From contig DATMON010000007.1 of assembly GCA_035568175.1 (NCBI GenBank), positions 62,001-126,000 of the forward strand: a DNA stretch of 64,000 nucleotides, read 5' to 3'. The position numbers and the translations under genes are program-made. Each line of letters begins with the position of its first letter. Position 1 is the first letter of the stretch. The DNA comes from AV40 sp035568175 (GTDB lineage Bacteria > Verrucomicrobiota > Verrucomicrobiia > Chthoniobacterales > UBA10450). Positions 1-7,947 of this stretch are shown here, piece after piece. The notes under the pieces are model-generated. The model did no database searches. It was not told where the DNA came from and saw only the letters and a program-made list of their open reading frames with translations.

Positions 1-215
1 AGCGCATTGCGAGCGCCGTACTGGGTGTGATCCGCTTCCGTATGGGTATAGGCAGTCGTGCGGACGTTTTGGAAATCCGTCTTCGCGATCGGCGGCTCAT
101 AACTGGGCAGGGCGCGGGTACTGACGCCGGTGGTTTCGCAAGCGCTGAGGAGAAGGATTGCGATGAAGGCCGCGAGAACGGCCAGGGCGAGGCTGCGTAG
201 TTCAGCGTGGGTCAA
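1..215 (-). CDS. Partial lipoprotein, probably a 3D-domain (RlpA/MltA-like) secreted protein
   Basis: Reading the minus strand from a TTG at 215 gives a classic lipoprotein signal: a short polar start, a hydrophobic core (LAVLAAFIAILLL) and a lipobox SAC, with the Cys about 27 residues in. An in-frame stop lies six codons upstream, so TTG is the only reasonable start. The mature part begins ETTGVS and later reads RTTAYTHTEADHTQYGARNA, which resembles the N-terminal edge of 3D domains (double-psi barrel lytic enzymes) before the gene leaves the window. It is divergent from kbl. The lipoprotein call is seen directly; the 3D-domain call is an inference from a short stretch. Confidence 0.6.
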   Translation of the reverse strand, partial: MTHAELRSLALAVLAAFIAILLLSACETTGVSTRALPSYEPPIAKTDFQNVRTTAYTHTEADHTQYGARNA

Positions 216-326
216 GGCGGATCGCTGAACTTATTAACACTTATTCACAGGCCGTCAAGTCGTCACCGAAAGCCAGGATTGACATCTTCTTTGCCTAAAC
301 GCCGTTGCGCACCCAAAGTTTTCTCC

Positions 327-1517
327 ATGCTCGCCGAATTCGAAAAGCAGCTCTCGCAAACGCTCGAGGAAATAAAGTCACAGGGACTTTATAAAACCGA
401 GCGCATCATCACCACGCCGCAAGACGCGCACATCGCCGTGGCCGGCGGCAAACGCGTTCTGAACATGTGCGCAAACAATTATCTCGGCCTGGCCGATCAT
501 CCCGAACTGATCAAGGCTGCCAAAGAAGCACTCGACACTCACGGACTCGGCATGGCCAGCGTCCGTTTCATTTGCGGGACCCAGGATCTCCACAAAGAAC
601 TCGAAGCCGCGCTCACAAAATTTCTCGGGACCGAGGAAACCATTCTTTATCCGTCGTGCTTCGATGCGAATGGCGGCTTGTTCGAAACACTACTCACCGA
701 AAAAGATGCCATCGTCAGCGACGAATTGAATCATGCCTCGATCATCGACGGCATCCGGCTCTGCAAAGCGCAACGCTTCCGTTACAAGCACAACGACATG
801 GCCGATCTCGAGGCCAAGTTGAAAGAAGCGAAAGACGCGCGCTTCCGATTGATCGCGACCGACGGCTGTTTTTCGATGGATGGAACGATCGCTGATCTAA
901 AGTCGATCGTTGATCTGGCCGAAAAATATGACGCGCTGACCATGATCGACGATGCGCACGCCACCGGATTTCTCGGCAAAACCGGTCGCGGCACTCATGA
1001 ATATCGCGGTGTCATGGGCAAGATCGACATCATCACCGGCACGCTGGGCAAAGCGCTCGGTGGCGCGAGCGGCGGATTCACCAGCGGGCGCAAGATGATT
1101 GTCGATCTTCTGCGGCAGCGCTCGCGTCCGTACTTATTTTCCAACACAGTCGCTCCGCCAATCGTCGCTTCTTGTTTGAAGGCGCTCGAAATTCTGACGG
1201 CGTCGACTGAATTGCGTGACAAACTCGAAGGAAACACGAAATATTTTCGTGAGGCCGTGACTCAGCGCGGTCTCACGATTAAGCCCGGCGTACATCCGAT
1301 TGTGCCGATCATGATTGGCGATGCCGCCAAATCGCAAAAGTTCGCCGCGCGCATGCTGGAGAAAGGCGTTTACGTCATTGGCTTTTTTTATCCAGTCGTG
1401 CCGCACGGCACGGCGCGGGTCCGCACCCAGGTCAGCGCGGCGCACTCACGCGAAGATTTGGAATTCGCGATCAAAGCGTTCGCCGAAGCCAACGAAGAGT
1501 TAAGTGGTGGAGCTTAA
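327..1517 (+). CDS. kbl: Glycine C-acetyltransferase (2-amino-3-ketobutyrate CoA ligase)
   Basis: A cytosolic PLP enzyme that cleaves 2-amino-3-ketobutyrate with CoA to glycine and acetyl-CoA in threonine breakdown. The protein from the ATG at 327 is 396 aa, the usual family length, and starts MLAEFEKQLS as family members do. A longer open frame back to 207 adds 40 residues without family character and overlaps the divergent lipoprotein, so it was rejected. Visible fold-type I features are the PLP aspartate block IDDAHATG (about 207-214) and the Schiff-base lysine in TGTLGKALGG (K242). The usual partner tdh (threonine dehydrogenase) is not in this window; a GNAT gene overlaps the 3' end by 14 nt instead. 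Confidence 0.95.
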   Translation: MLAEFEKQLSQTLEEIKSQGLYKTERIITTPQDAHIAVAGGKRVLNMCANNYLGLADHPELIKAAKEALDTHGLGMASVRFICGTQDLHKELEAALTKFLGTEETILYPSCFDANGGLFETLLTEKDAIVSDELNHASIIDGIRLCKAQRFRYKHNDMADLEAKLKEAKDARFRLIATDGCFSMDGTIADLKSIVDLAEKYDALTMIDDAHATGFLGKTGRGTHEYRGVMGKIDIITGTLGKALGGASGGFTSGRKMIVDLLRQRSRPYLFSNTVAPPIVASCLKALEILTASTELRDKLEGNTKYFREAVTQRGLTIKPGVHPIVPIMIGDAAKSQKFAARMLEKGVYVIGFFYPVVPHGTARVRTQVSAAHSREDLEFAIKAFAEANEELSGGA

Positions 1518-2019
1518 ACTCACACGCTGCACGATTCGCGATTATCGGGCGGACGATGCCGAATCGCTCGCCAAACACGCAAACAATCGCAAGGTCTGGC
1601 TCGGATTACGCGACGCCTTTCCGCATCCCTACACGATCGAAGACGCGAAAAATTTTCTCCAGGGTCACATCGCCGGTTTGCCGAGCAAAAACTTTTGCAT
1701 CGAAATCGATGGCGCTGCAGTTGGCGGCCTCGGCCTGCGACCGGGCGAAGATGTTCATCAGCATACCGCGGAGTTCGGTTACTGGCTGGGCGAACAATTT
1801 TGGGGACGCGGAGTGATGAGCGAAGCCGTTCCGGCTTTTGTCGATTATTGCTTCAGAGAATTTTCGCTCCAGCGGATGTTCGCCATGCCGCACTCGAGTA
1901 ATCCTGCGTCTGCGCGTGTTCTCGAAAAAGCGGGCTTCGTGTTGGAAGGACGATTGCGCAAGAACGTCGTCAAAGACGGGAAAATTCTCGATTCGCTTCT
2001 CTACGCGAGGACGATATAG
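1504..2019 (+). CDS. GNAT family N-acetyltransferase (RimJ/RimL-like)
   Basis: 171 aa. It has the beta-strand plus helix layout of the GNAT fold: an N-terminal TIRDYRADDAESLAKHANN segment, a central FGYWLGEQFWGRGVMSEAV segment holding the acetyl-CoA loop (the Q/R-x-x-G-x-G/A-like WGRGVM), and the C-terminal NPASARVLEKAGF helix typical of RimJ/RimL-type N-terminal or small-molecule acetyltransferases. The start is one of two adjacent GTG codons at 1504/1507, overlapping kbl, which implies translational coupling. Substrate cannot be told from sequence. Confidence 0.88.
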   Translation: MVELKLTRCTIRDYRADDAESLAKHANNRKVWLGLRDAFPHPYTIEDAKNFLQGHIAGLPSKNFCIEIDGAAVGGLGLRPGEDVHQHTAEFGYWLGEQFWGRGVMSEAVPAFVDYCFREFSLQRMFAMPHSSNPASARVLEKAGFVLEGRLRKNVVKDGKILDSLLYARTI

Positions 2020-2029
2020 GCTTGCTCCG

Positions 2030-2299
2030 ATGCATTACATGGTGATTGAGCGCTTCAAAGACGCGCCCGGAATTTATCGTCGGCTTCACCAGAAGGGCCG
2101 GATGATGCCGGAAGGTTTGAACTACGTTTCCAGCTGGATCGATCACAACTTCAAGAGCTGCTGGCAGATTATGGAGACGGAAGATTTCGTTCTGCTCGAA
2201 CGTTGGATCGACAATTGGAAAGACTTGATGGAGTTCGAGATTATTCCGGTGCGCACGTCCGCCGAAGTCGCAGAACTCATGAAACGCGAGGACTATTAA
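2030..2299 (+). CDS. DUF3303 family small protein
   Basis: 89 aa from the ATG at 2030, ten nucleotides after the GNAT stop. The sequence MHYMVIERFKD...IYRRLHQKGRMMPEGL...SWID...CWQIMETED matches the pattern of DUF3303 (dimeric alpha/beta-barrel-like) proteins, whose role is unknown. A longer in-frame extension back to 1838 overlaps the GNAT gene and was rejected. It is part of the apparent kbl-GNAT-DUF3303-OsmC transcription unit with spacings of about 10 nt or less. Confidence 0.8.
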   Translation: MHYMVIERFKDAPGIYRRLHQKGRMMPEGLNYVSSWIDHNFKSCWQIMETEDFVLLERWIDNWKDLMEFEIIPVRTSAEVAELMKREDY

Positions 2300-2301
2300 C
2301 T

Positions 2302-2748
2302 ATGGCAACAACAGAACAAACAGAACCAGGGCACGTGATAGTTCACGGCACCGCCTCCGGCTTCGCCCAAGAGGTCGAAATCGGTTCCCACGAACTCTAT
2401 GCCGACGAACCTCCCTCCTACGGCGGTACCGATAGCGGCCCGTCACCTTATGATCTTTTGCTCGCCGCGCTCGGCTCGTGCACGTCGATGACAATCGGAT
2501 TTTATGCGCGAAAACGGCGTTGGCCGCTGGAAAAAATCACCGTTTCACTTCGACACTCAAAAATCCACGCGATCGATTGCGAGGAATGCGAGACGAAAGA
2601 GGGAAGGATCGATCGGATCGAGCTCGACGTTCAGCTGACGGGCTCGCTGACCGATGAGCAGCGCGCCAAACTCATGGAAATCGCCGGCAAGTGTCCGGTC
2701 CATCAAACGCTCACTTCCGAAATCAATATCAAGAGTCGACTGATCTAG
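2302..2748 (+). CDS. OsmC family peroxiredoxin-like protein
   Basis: 148 aa from the ATG two bases after the DUF3303 stop. OsmC/Ohr proteins are homodimeric thiol peroxidases reducing organic or fatty-acid hydroperoxides. The two redox cysteines are visible: C60 in LLAALGSCTSMT and C131 in AGKCPVHQTL; the signature GGTDSGPSPYDLLLAALGSC precedes the first. The sequence between (IDCEECETKEG) resembles the YhfA/OsmC-like rather than the Ohr branch. Substrate is not determined. Confidence 0.92.
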   Translation: MATTEQTEPGHVIVHGTASGFAQEVEIGSHELYADEPPSYGGTDSGPSPYDLLLAALGSCTSMTIGFYARKRRWPLEKITVSLRHSKIHAIDCEECETKEGRIDRIELDVQLTGSLTDEQRAKLMEIAGKCPVHQTLTSEINIKSRLI

Positions 2749-2755
2749 AGCGACG

Positions 2756-3943
2756 TTATTGGTCGTGCAACGCGATGCTGGAGCCGACCCAGGTTTTGTC
2801 TTTGTTGAAATTGACACCCATCATTTTTCCCTGACTCATCCGGACAAGATTGTTGAGCAGGACTGGTTCGCCTTGTTCCGACCAGACAAACATCATCCGC
2901 AGCTCCGCTTTTGATCTCGCGCCGTCGACCGTCGGAACAAACGACGCGTAGTCGACTTTCTTTTGCAGAATCCAGTGATGCGGGTCTTTTAACGCTGCGA
3001 TTTTTTCGCGCGTCGGTTCCATATCGACCCCCAGCCCAGCGAACGAGTAAAGCGGCTTCAGCACGTAACAGCCGGCCTCTTCATTCGCGGGAAATTCGTT
3101 CGCAAAAAATGCCGGTGATGTGTGAGCTGTCTTGAGGAACGGCAACGAATGTTTGCTGATCCGATAATACCAATTCGGATGCGGGACCCAGGCGATGTCG
3201 AGCTCGTCTTGAAAACTAAATTGGAGTTTCAGATCGGGCCGCCGCTCAAGCTCGTCGAAGATCACGCGGTTATAAATCCGCTCGATCCGTGTTTCGGTTC
3301 CATTGCGATCATAAAATAACTGTCGGCCGCGTTTTTTGATCTTGGTCACGCAAACAGACTGAATTCCGAGGAGCAGTTCCGTCGCCGAGAAATCAATCCG
3401 CGTTTTTTGTTTCTCCGGCTCAATCTCGAGCAGAATCACATTTTCCGGCTTTGAGTCGGCGAAGATCGTCCGGCGCAGGATGTCGATGTATTGGTCGTCT
3501 TTGATTCCGCCAAATGACGAAGTCCAGTTCCGCGGGATCGCGGGATAAGCTTTACGCATGCAACCAAGCAGCATGAACTGAAAGCCAAACAGGCTCGGAA
3601 AAGCCTGGAGCTCGATCAGCCTCGGCGTGAGCCGATGGCCGTCGTCGCAAACGGCAAGATCGACAATCAGAAATTCGGGATGCTCCGACTCGTTAGGCAC
3701 TTCCAAGCCGGGCGGGATCGCGGAGGCCGAGTGCATCGCAAACTCCGGGGTTTGGGTCTGGGCCGCGATCTCGTTCGCCGCATAGACCGCTTCATCGGTA
3801 AATTCGCGCGTCAGAAAAATGGGCGTCTCCGAGACCCGAAAATCGGCGGGCCATTTCGTCGCCTCATTCGCGCAGCGCAACAGCGCGGCATACTTCTCAG
3901 CTGTAAAATCAGCGTTGAAACGCTGGCGGAGCTCTGGATGCAC
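2756..3943 (-). CDS. Circularly permuted ATP-grasp-like protein, function unknown
   Basis: About 395 aa from a GTG at 3943, two bases after the TGA of the upstream membrane gene; an open frame continues to 4060 but overlaps that gene. Features recalling permuted ATP-grasp ligases (glutathionylspermidine synthase/CP-ATP-grasp groups) are LIELQAFPSLFGFQF in the middle, RIYNRVIFDEL, the nucleotide-binding strand YVLKPLYSFAGLGVD near the C-terminal third, WILQKKV, and a final ELRMMFVW...LVRMSQGK. Such enzymes join a carboxylate to an amine using ATP. It is the last gene of the minus cluster that also carries a YbdK-type ligase, an M29 peptidase and a second ATP-grasp protein. The fold call is inference from motifs; substrate unknown. 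Confidence 0.6.
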   Translation of the reverse strand: MHPELRQRFNADFTAEKYAALLRCANEATKWPADFRVSETPIFLTREFTDEAVYAANEIAAQTQTPEFAMHSASAIPPGLEVPNESEHPEFLIVDLAVCDDGHRLTPRLIELQAFPSLFGFQFMLLGCMRKAYPAIPRNWTSSFGGIKDDQYIDILRRTIFADSKPENVILLEIEPEKQKTRIDFSATELLLGIQSVCVTKIKKRGRQLFYDRNGTETRIERIYNRVIFDELERRPDLKLQFSFQDELDIAWVPHPNWYYRISKHSLPFLKTAHTSPAFFANEFPANEEAGCYVLKPLYSFAGLGVDMEPTREKIAALKDPHHWILQKKVDYASFVPTVDGARSKAELRMMFVWSEQGEPVLLNNLVRMSQGKMMGVNFNKDKTWVGSSIALHDQ

Positions 3944-3945
3944 TC

Positions 3946-4425
3946 TCAGAAGAATGCACAGATGACCGCGAACCACAAAATTACGGCGCACCCTAAACCA
4001 ACTACCGGGTCCCAAACATGTCGCGGCAAGATCGACATCGTGAGAATCGGCAGCAGACACATCGCGCCGCCGATCGACCAGTAAAGACTTGAGCCCAGGG
4101 CCACGACCATTCCGAAGAAGTGCAAACCAACGATGATCGAAATCACCGGTAGCAACAGATACTTGCGATTCGTCATACGCAAAACAACGACCGTCAGAAA
4201 AATTAACACGGCCTCGAACGCGACGGCGAGGCTGTAAGCCCTTCCGTTAAAAACCGGCGGATGCGGAGGCGCCATTCGCGCACCTATGTAAATCAACGCG
4301 GCGGAAATCAGGATCGCTGCAACCAGCAAAATCGCGAATAGCTTTCGAGGCAGACTTCGCGCGCCGACCGCGGTCCATGCAATTGCAAACGCTGAAACGA
4401 TAACTGCCCCGACCGGGATTCTCAC
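3946..4425 (-). CDS. Multi-pass membrane protein, function unknown
   Basis: 159 aa, starting at a GTG that overlaps the stop of the M29 peptidase gene (GTGA, 4422-4425), so translation is coupled. Four to five hydrophobic segments are visible: near 5-20, 30-48, 66-82, 88-108 and 115-158. No motif is recognised. Its place between an aminopeptidase and an ATP-grasp-like gene suggests it serves the same pathway, perhaps export or membrane anchoring of the product; that is speculation. Confidence 0.65.
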   Translation of the reverse strand: MRIPVGAVIVSAFAIAWTAVGARSLPRKLFAILLVAAILISAALIYIGARMAPPHPPVFNGRAYSLAVAFEAVLIFLTVVVLRMTNRKYLLLPVISIIVGLHFFGMVVALGSSLYWSIGGAMCLLPILTMSILPRHVWDPVVGLGCAVILWFAVICAFF

Positions 4426-5441
4426 ACCACGAATTTTCCGGCGCGCATCACCTGTTCGTCGTCGAACCAGATGTCAAAATCACGGCCGACGCAGTCGATG
4501 TGCGTTTTCGATGTCCAATCCGCGCCAGTATGCTCGGAATAGGGGTGCCCGAAGGCGATGTGGATGCCCGGAATTTTTTCATCCTGCAAAATATTTCCGA
4601 TCACGTGGGTGCACGCGGTGTTGGTGCCGATCGCAAATTCACCGACGCGATTGCTGTTTTCGTCCGTGCTGGTGTAACCGCGAAAATCTTGAAGTAGTTC
4701 TTTGTTATCAGAGGTAAGATCGACAATTCGGTTGTCGCGCACCTGAATTGTGATCGGGGTGTCGCGCAAATCGCCGTATTTGCTGCACAAGTAATCACCG
4801 ACTACTCCATCCACCACGAAAGTTCCGTTGGCGTTCGCGGGCGCAGTAAAAATTTCGCCGCCCGGCAAATTTCCCCATTTCTCCGGCGAAATGATTCCGC
4901 TCGTCTTGAGCCATTTCAGCTTCGGCGAAAATTCGCCTTCGAATTCCGTGCCGCGCGGCGTGCGACATCGGATTTGCTTTGCGCGCCGCGCGCGCTCGAC
5001 CAACCGCTGACTGAGCGCATCCACTTCGCGAAAATCGGCGCGCATTCCTTCGAGCATGATTTGACGGTTAATGTTCACCATATGGCCATGGCGAATGTGT
5101 TTCTTGTTCACGACATCGCTCATCTGCATGCGCGCGGTCAGCTCGCCAGGCTGACTTTGCGCGGCGAAGATCGACACTTGCGAGTGGGCGAGGTCGTCGA
5201 GAATGATTTGCGGCATCGCGGTGAATGGTCGTGGCGCGTAATTCTCCAAAACAAAAACGGCGTGCTCAGAACCGATCTCTTCTACCTCTGCTTGCAGGGC
5301 CGCCGCGATTTCACAGGTCGCTTCGTCAGTGATAATCGTGATTCGCTCTTCGGCTTTGAGCTGAAGGCAAACTCGAATCGCATTGCGCGCTCCGGGCGCG
5401 AGCTCTTCATCAATTGCGTCAATGGTTAAACGGTCAGGCAT
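4422..5441 (-). CDS. M29 family aminopeptidase (AmpS/PepS-like)
   Basis: 339 aa from the ATG giving MPDRLTIDAIDEEL; the open frame reaches 5483 but the extra 14 residues do not look like family sequence. M29 enzymes are two-metal cytosolic aminopeptidases. The C-terminal metal region is evident: GEFAIGTN, then IHIAFGHPYSEHTGADW, then SKTHIDCVGRDFDIWFDDE. The middle PRGTEFEGEFSP and LPGGEIFTAP segments are also family-like. It sits in a cluster with two ATP-dependent ligase-like genes and a YbdK ligase, so its substrate could be a product of those enzymes. Overlaps the next gene by 4 nt. Confidence 0.85.
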   Translation of the reverse strand: MPDRLTIDAIDEELAPGARNAIRVCLQLKAEERITIITDEATCEIAAALQAEVEEIGSEHAVFVLENYAPRPFTAMPQIILDDLAHSQVSIFAAQSQPGELTARMQMSDVVNKKHIRHGHMVNINRQIMLEGMRADFREVDALSQRLVERARRAKQIRCRTPRGTEFEGEFSPKLKWLKTSGIISPEKWGNLPGGEIFTAPANANGTFVVDGVVGDYLCSKYGDLRDTPITIQVRDNRIVDLTSDNKELLQDFRGYTSTDENSNRVGEFAIGTNTACTHVIGNILQDEKIPGIHIAFGHPYSEHTGADWTSKTHIDCVGRDFDIWFDDEQVMRAGKFVV

Positions 5442-5496
5442 TTTGGAAACGTTGAGGATTAAACAGAAACTCGCCGGCGGCAATCACGTTGTCGAT

Positions 5497-6627
5497 TCAT
5501 CCGCTTTTTAAACCTTCGTAAGTCTCAGCCACGATCTGATCGACGACCGCTTTCATGTCTTGCGTCCTCGCAAAGGCGGCCAGTTGTCGGTCTGCGCCAG
5601 TGCCTTCGCGCATGATCCGTTCGATGTGCGCCATCTCGCGCTCGCTTCCGAGCTCTTTCACTTCACTTGAAATGAATTCGAGCAACTCGTTAAGCAAGCT
5701 ACGTGTGTCGACTTCTGTTTCGTGGCCGAAGTCGATCAATTTCCCGTCGATGCCGTAGCGGGTCGCGCGCCAGCGATTTTCGTCGAGCAAACGACGGCGA
5801 TAAACCCGGAAGGTCGTGTTTCGTCGAAGCAACTTGAACAATTTCGAGATGATCGCCTGGATCAAGGCGGCGATCGCAAGCGTGTCGTCGACGCGCGATT
5901 GGGCGTCGCAGACGCGGACTTCAAGGGTGTCGAACACCGGATGCAGTCGAATGTCCCACCAGATTTTCTTTGGATTATCGATGCAGCCGGTTTTGACCAG
6001 GAGCTTGCAGTAATCTTCGTATTCCGAGAGCGATTCGAAGGCATCCGGAATTCCAGTGCGCGGAAAACGCTCGAACACTTTTAGTCGGTAACCTTTCAAG
6101 CCTGTGTCCTGGCCGACCCAAAACGGCGAATTGACTGAGAGCGCATAAATGTGCGGCAAAAAATAGCGCGCCTGGTTCATGACGTGAATCGCGGTTTCGC
6201 GATCCGGAATGCCGACGTGCACGTGCAATCCAAAGATGAGGTTCGCCCGGGCGAGCGATTGCATGTCTTTCAGAATTTGGGCATACCGCTCCCCTTCGGT
6301 GATGAGTTGATCGCGCCAGTGCGAAAACGGATGCGTTCCGACCGAAGCGATCTTTAATCCTCTCTCGCCGGCGAGGCTTGCCAGCTTGCTCCGAAGATCG
6401 ACCACGTGTTCTCGCGCGCATCTAATATCGGGACAGATCTCGGTGCCGAGCTCGACCACCGATTGATGCATCTCGGGTTTGATCTGCTCCTTGAGTGTGA
6501 CCTTCCCGCCCTCGAGGATTTCCTGAATGTGCGACCGCAGCTCGCGTGTCTGCGGATCGACAATCGCGAATTCTTCCTCGATGCCAAGCGTGTAGGTGTG
6601 GGGTTTGGCACTCATGAGCGGGAACAA
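5497..6627 (-). CDS. YbdK-type carboxylate-amine ligase (GCS2 family)
   Basis: 376 aa. It has the hallmark TLGIEEEFAIVDPQTREL at the N-terminus (Mg/ATP-binding glutamates), QSVVELGTEIC, IASVGTHPFSHW, and FGLHVHVGIPD, all typical of the COG2170 YbdK branch of the glutamate-cysteine ligase superfamily, which forms amide bonds with weak or unknown natural specificity. Two starts are possible: TTG at 6627, which has GAGG five bases upstream, and ATG at 6615 (MSAKPHTY) with no good ribosome site; the ribosome-site spacing favours TTG. Neighbours point to a multi-enzyme amide or peptide pathway. Confidence 0.9.
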   Translation of the reverse strand: MFPLMSAKPHTYTLGIEEEFAIVDPQTRELRSHIQEILEGGKVTLKEQIKPEMHQSVVELGTEICPDIRCAREHVVDLRSKLASLAGERGLKIASVGTHPFSHWRDQLITEGERYAQILKDMQSLARANLIFGLHVHVGIPDRETAIHVMNQARYFLPHIYALSVNSPFWVGQDTGLKGYRLKVFERFPRTGIPDAFESLSEYEDYCKLLVKTGCIDNPKKIWWDIRLHPVFDTLEVRVCDAQSRVDDTLAIAALIQAIISKLFKLLRRNTTFRVYRRRLLDENRWRATRYGIDGKLIDFGHETEVDTRSLLNELLEFISSEVKELGSEREMAHIERIMREGTGADRQLAAFARTQDMKAVVDQIVAETYEGLKSG

Positions 6628-6659
6628 ATGTTCCTCAAAAATAATGCGCTGTCGAAAGC

Positions 6660-6775
6660 AATGACGAAATCCGAATGACGAATGTCGAAAGAAGCCCGAA
6701 TGTCTAAATGACGAAAATGATTATGGCTTCGTCATTCTTTCGTCATTCGAGATTTGTCATCCGTCATTTCTTCTT
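6660..6775. repeat. Degenerate heptamer-type repeat (GAATGAC/ATGACGA units)
   Basis: The gap between two minus-strand genes is filled with imperfect copies of ATGACGAA and its complement TTCGTCAT, in both orientations, forming a possible long hairpin around 6708-6750. A related stretch (CAATGACGAAG ... CTTCGTCATT) lies at about 17196-17265 upstream of the DUF4870 gene. The unit is close to 7 bp, as in the other heptamer families of this window. Confidence 0.6.
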
Positions 6776-6782
6776 GTCGATC

Positions 6783-7748
6783 CTAGACGAGGTCGTTTAA
6801 CGAACGTTTCATCACGGCAGCCTGAAGAAACGTTCCCCAGCTCAGATTGTCGCGGCCGGGAACGTGTTCGCGTGCTTTGCGGATGGCCATTTCGGAAACC
6901 GCTTCCACCACCCACTCGAAGTTCGCCTGACCAACCGAGGCGGCTTCCGCGTCCGGCGCCGGATTGCAAAAATCGATCGCAACCGGAATGCCGTCCCGGA
7001 TGGCGAACTCAACTGTGTTCAAATCGTAGCCAAGATATTGATTCAGCGTTAGCACGCCTTGTTCAACTTTCTGCAAGACTTCAGGCGGAGTCTGCCATTC
7101 GGTTTGGTAACGCAGATGATACGGATGGCGCGGCTCGTACGGCATGACGCGAACATGTCGCTGATCAATCGAGTAACAGCGGAAGTACATGTCGAACTTC
7201 ACTTCCTCCTGCAGCATCATCACCAGCTGGCCGGTCTCGCTGTAGGCGCGGTAGAATTCTTCCGGATTGTGCAGTCGATAGACGTTTTTCCAGCCGCCGC
7301 CGGCGAAGGGCTTGAAAAACGCCGGCCAACCGACGTAGCTGAAGATCGCTTCCCAGTTCAGTGGATATTCCAGATTACGAAACGATTTATCATTCGTGTC
7401 TGTGGGCGGTTGATTTGATGGCAGCAAGACTGTTCGCGGAACCGCAACGCCGATTTTGGTCGCCAGTGCATTGTTGAAGAATTTTTCGTCCGCACTCCAC
7501 CAAAACGGATTGTTCACCACTGCCGTTCCGGTCAGCGCCGCATTCTTCAGCCAGGCGCGATAAAACGGGACGTCCTGCGAAATGCGATCGATCACGACGT
7601 CGTAGCCGCACGGTTCGCCCTGAATCACTTTGTCGATCTTGACGAACTCCGCGACGATGTCTCTGCCGCCGGTCTTCTGGTTCACCCGCTCGACAAACGC
7701 AGGCGGGAAACTGTGCTCCTGACCAAATAGGATTCCGATTTTTTTCAT
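6783..7748 (-). CDS. ATP-grasp family protein
   Basis: 321 aa starting MKKIGILFGQEHSFPPAFV. ATP-grasp enzymes ligate carboxylates to amines or thiols through acyl phosphates. Evidence: an N-terminal pre-ATP-grasp part with DVVIDRISQDVPFYRAW, then VGWPAFFKPFAGGGWKNVYRL (lysine and glycine-rich ATP loop), LQEEVKFDMYFRCYSID, and the C-terminal metal-binding block NTVEFAIRDGIPVAIDFCNP with the expected E and N. It resembles RimK-like/unspecified ATP-grasp proteins. It is the most upstream gene of the minus-strand cluster, about 150 bp from ybdK. Confidence 0.85.
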   Translation of the reverse strand: MKKIGILFGQEHSFPPAFVERVNQKTGGRDIVAEFVKIDKVIQGEPCGYDVVIDRISQDVPFYRAWLKNAALTGTAVVNNPFWWSADEKFFNNALATKIGVAVPRTVLLPSNQPPTDTNDKSFRNLEYPLNWEAIFSYVGWPAFFKPFAGGGWKNVYRLHNPEEFYRAYSETGQLVMMLQEEVKFDMYFRCYSIDQRHVRVMPYEPRHPYHLRYQTEWQTPPEVLQKVEQGVLTLNQYLGYDLNTVEFAIRDGIPVAIDFCNPAPDAEAASVGQANFEWVVEAVSEMAIRKAREHVPGRDNLSWGTFLQAAVMKRSLNDLV

Positions 7749-7756
7749 TGGAAAAT

Positions 7757-7787
7757 TGTCATGTCGAGCGGAGCCGAGACATCTCTA
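7757..7787. repeat. Half copy of the GTCATTCTGAGC-type dispersed repeat
   Basis: The string TTGTCATGTCGAGCGGAGCC followed by GAGACATCTCT closely matches one arm of the large inverted repeat at 15025-15122 (GTCATGTTGAGCGGAAGCG, AACATCTCTGA in its reverse complement). Such sequences recur between genes in many bacterial phyla. It lies just upstream of the ATP-grasp gene start. Confidence 0.6.
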
Positions 7788-7800
7788 AACATTCATTAAC

Positions 7801-7939
7801 ACCGGGCTTCAACCCGGTGCGATTCGCGCGACACGCGCCATAAGCCGTTTCAACGGCTTTGTCCAGTCGTCGATTCCGTCTAAAGCCGTTGAAACGGCTA
7901 ACTGATCTGCACCGATCACACCGGACTGAAGTCCGGTGT
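7801..7939. repeat. Nested inverted pair of REP-like hairpins (REPIN-like)
   Basis: Four perfect hairpins occur in the order A-B-B'-A': ACCGGGCTTCAACCCGGT (7801-7818), AAGCCGTTTCAACGGCTT (7842-7859), AGCCGTTGAAACGGCT (7884-7899) and ACACCGGACTGAAGTCCGGTGT (7918-7939). B' is B inverted, and A' is A inverted with paired substitutions that keep the stem. This is the architecture of REPINs mobilised in trans by RAYT transposases; no RAYT gene is seen in the window. Confidence 0.8.
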
Positions 7940-7947
7940 TAGGGAGA

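Noticed and set aside
207..326. N-terminal extension of kbl to 207 and a TTGACA at 279 as its promoter
   Set aside because: The extra 40 residues are unlike the family and overlap the divergent lipoprotein start; no -10 box sits 16-18 bp after the TTGACA.
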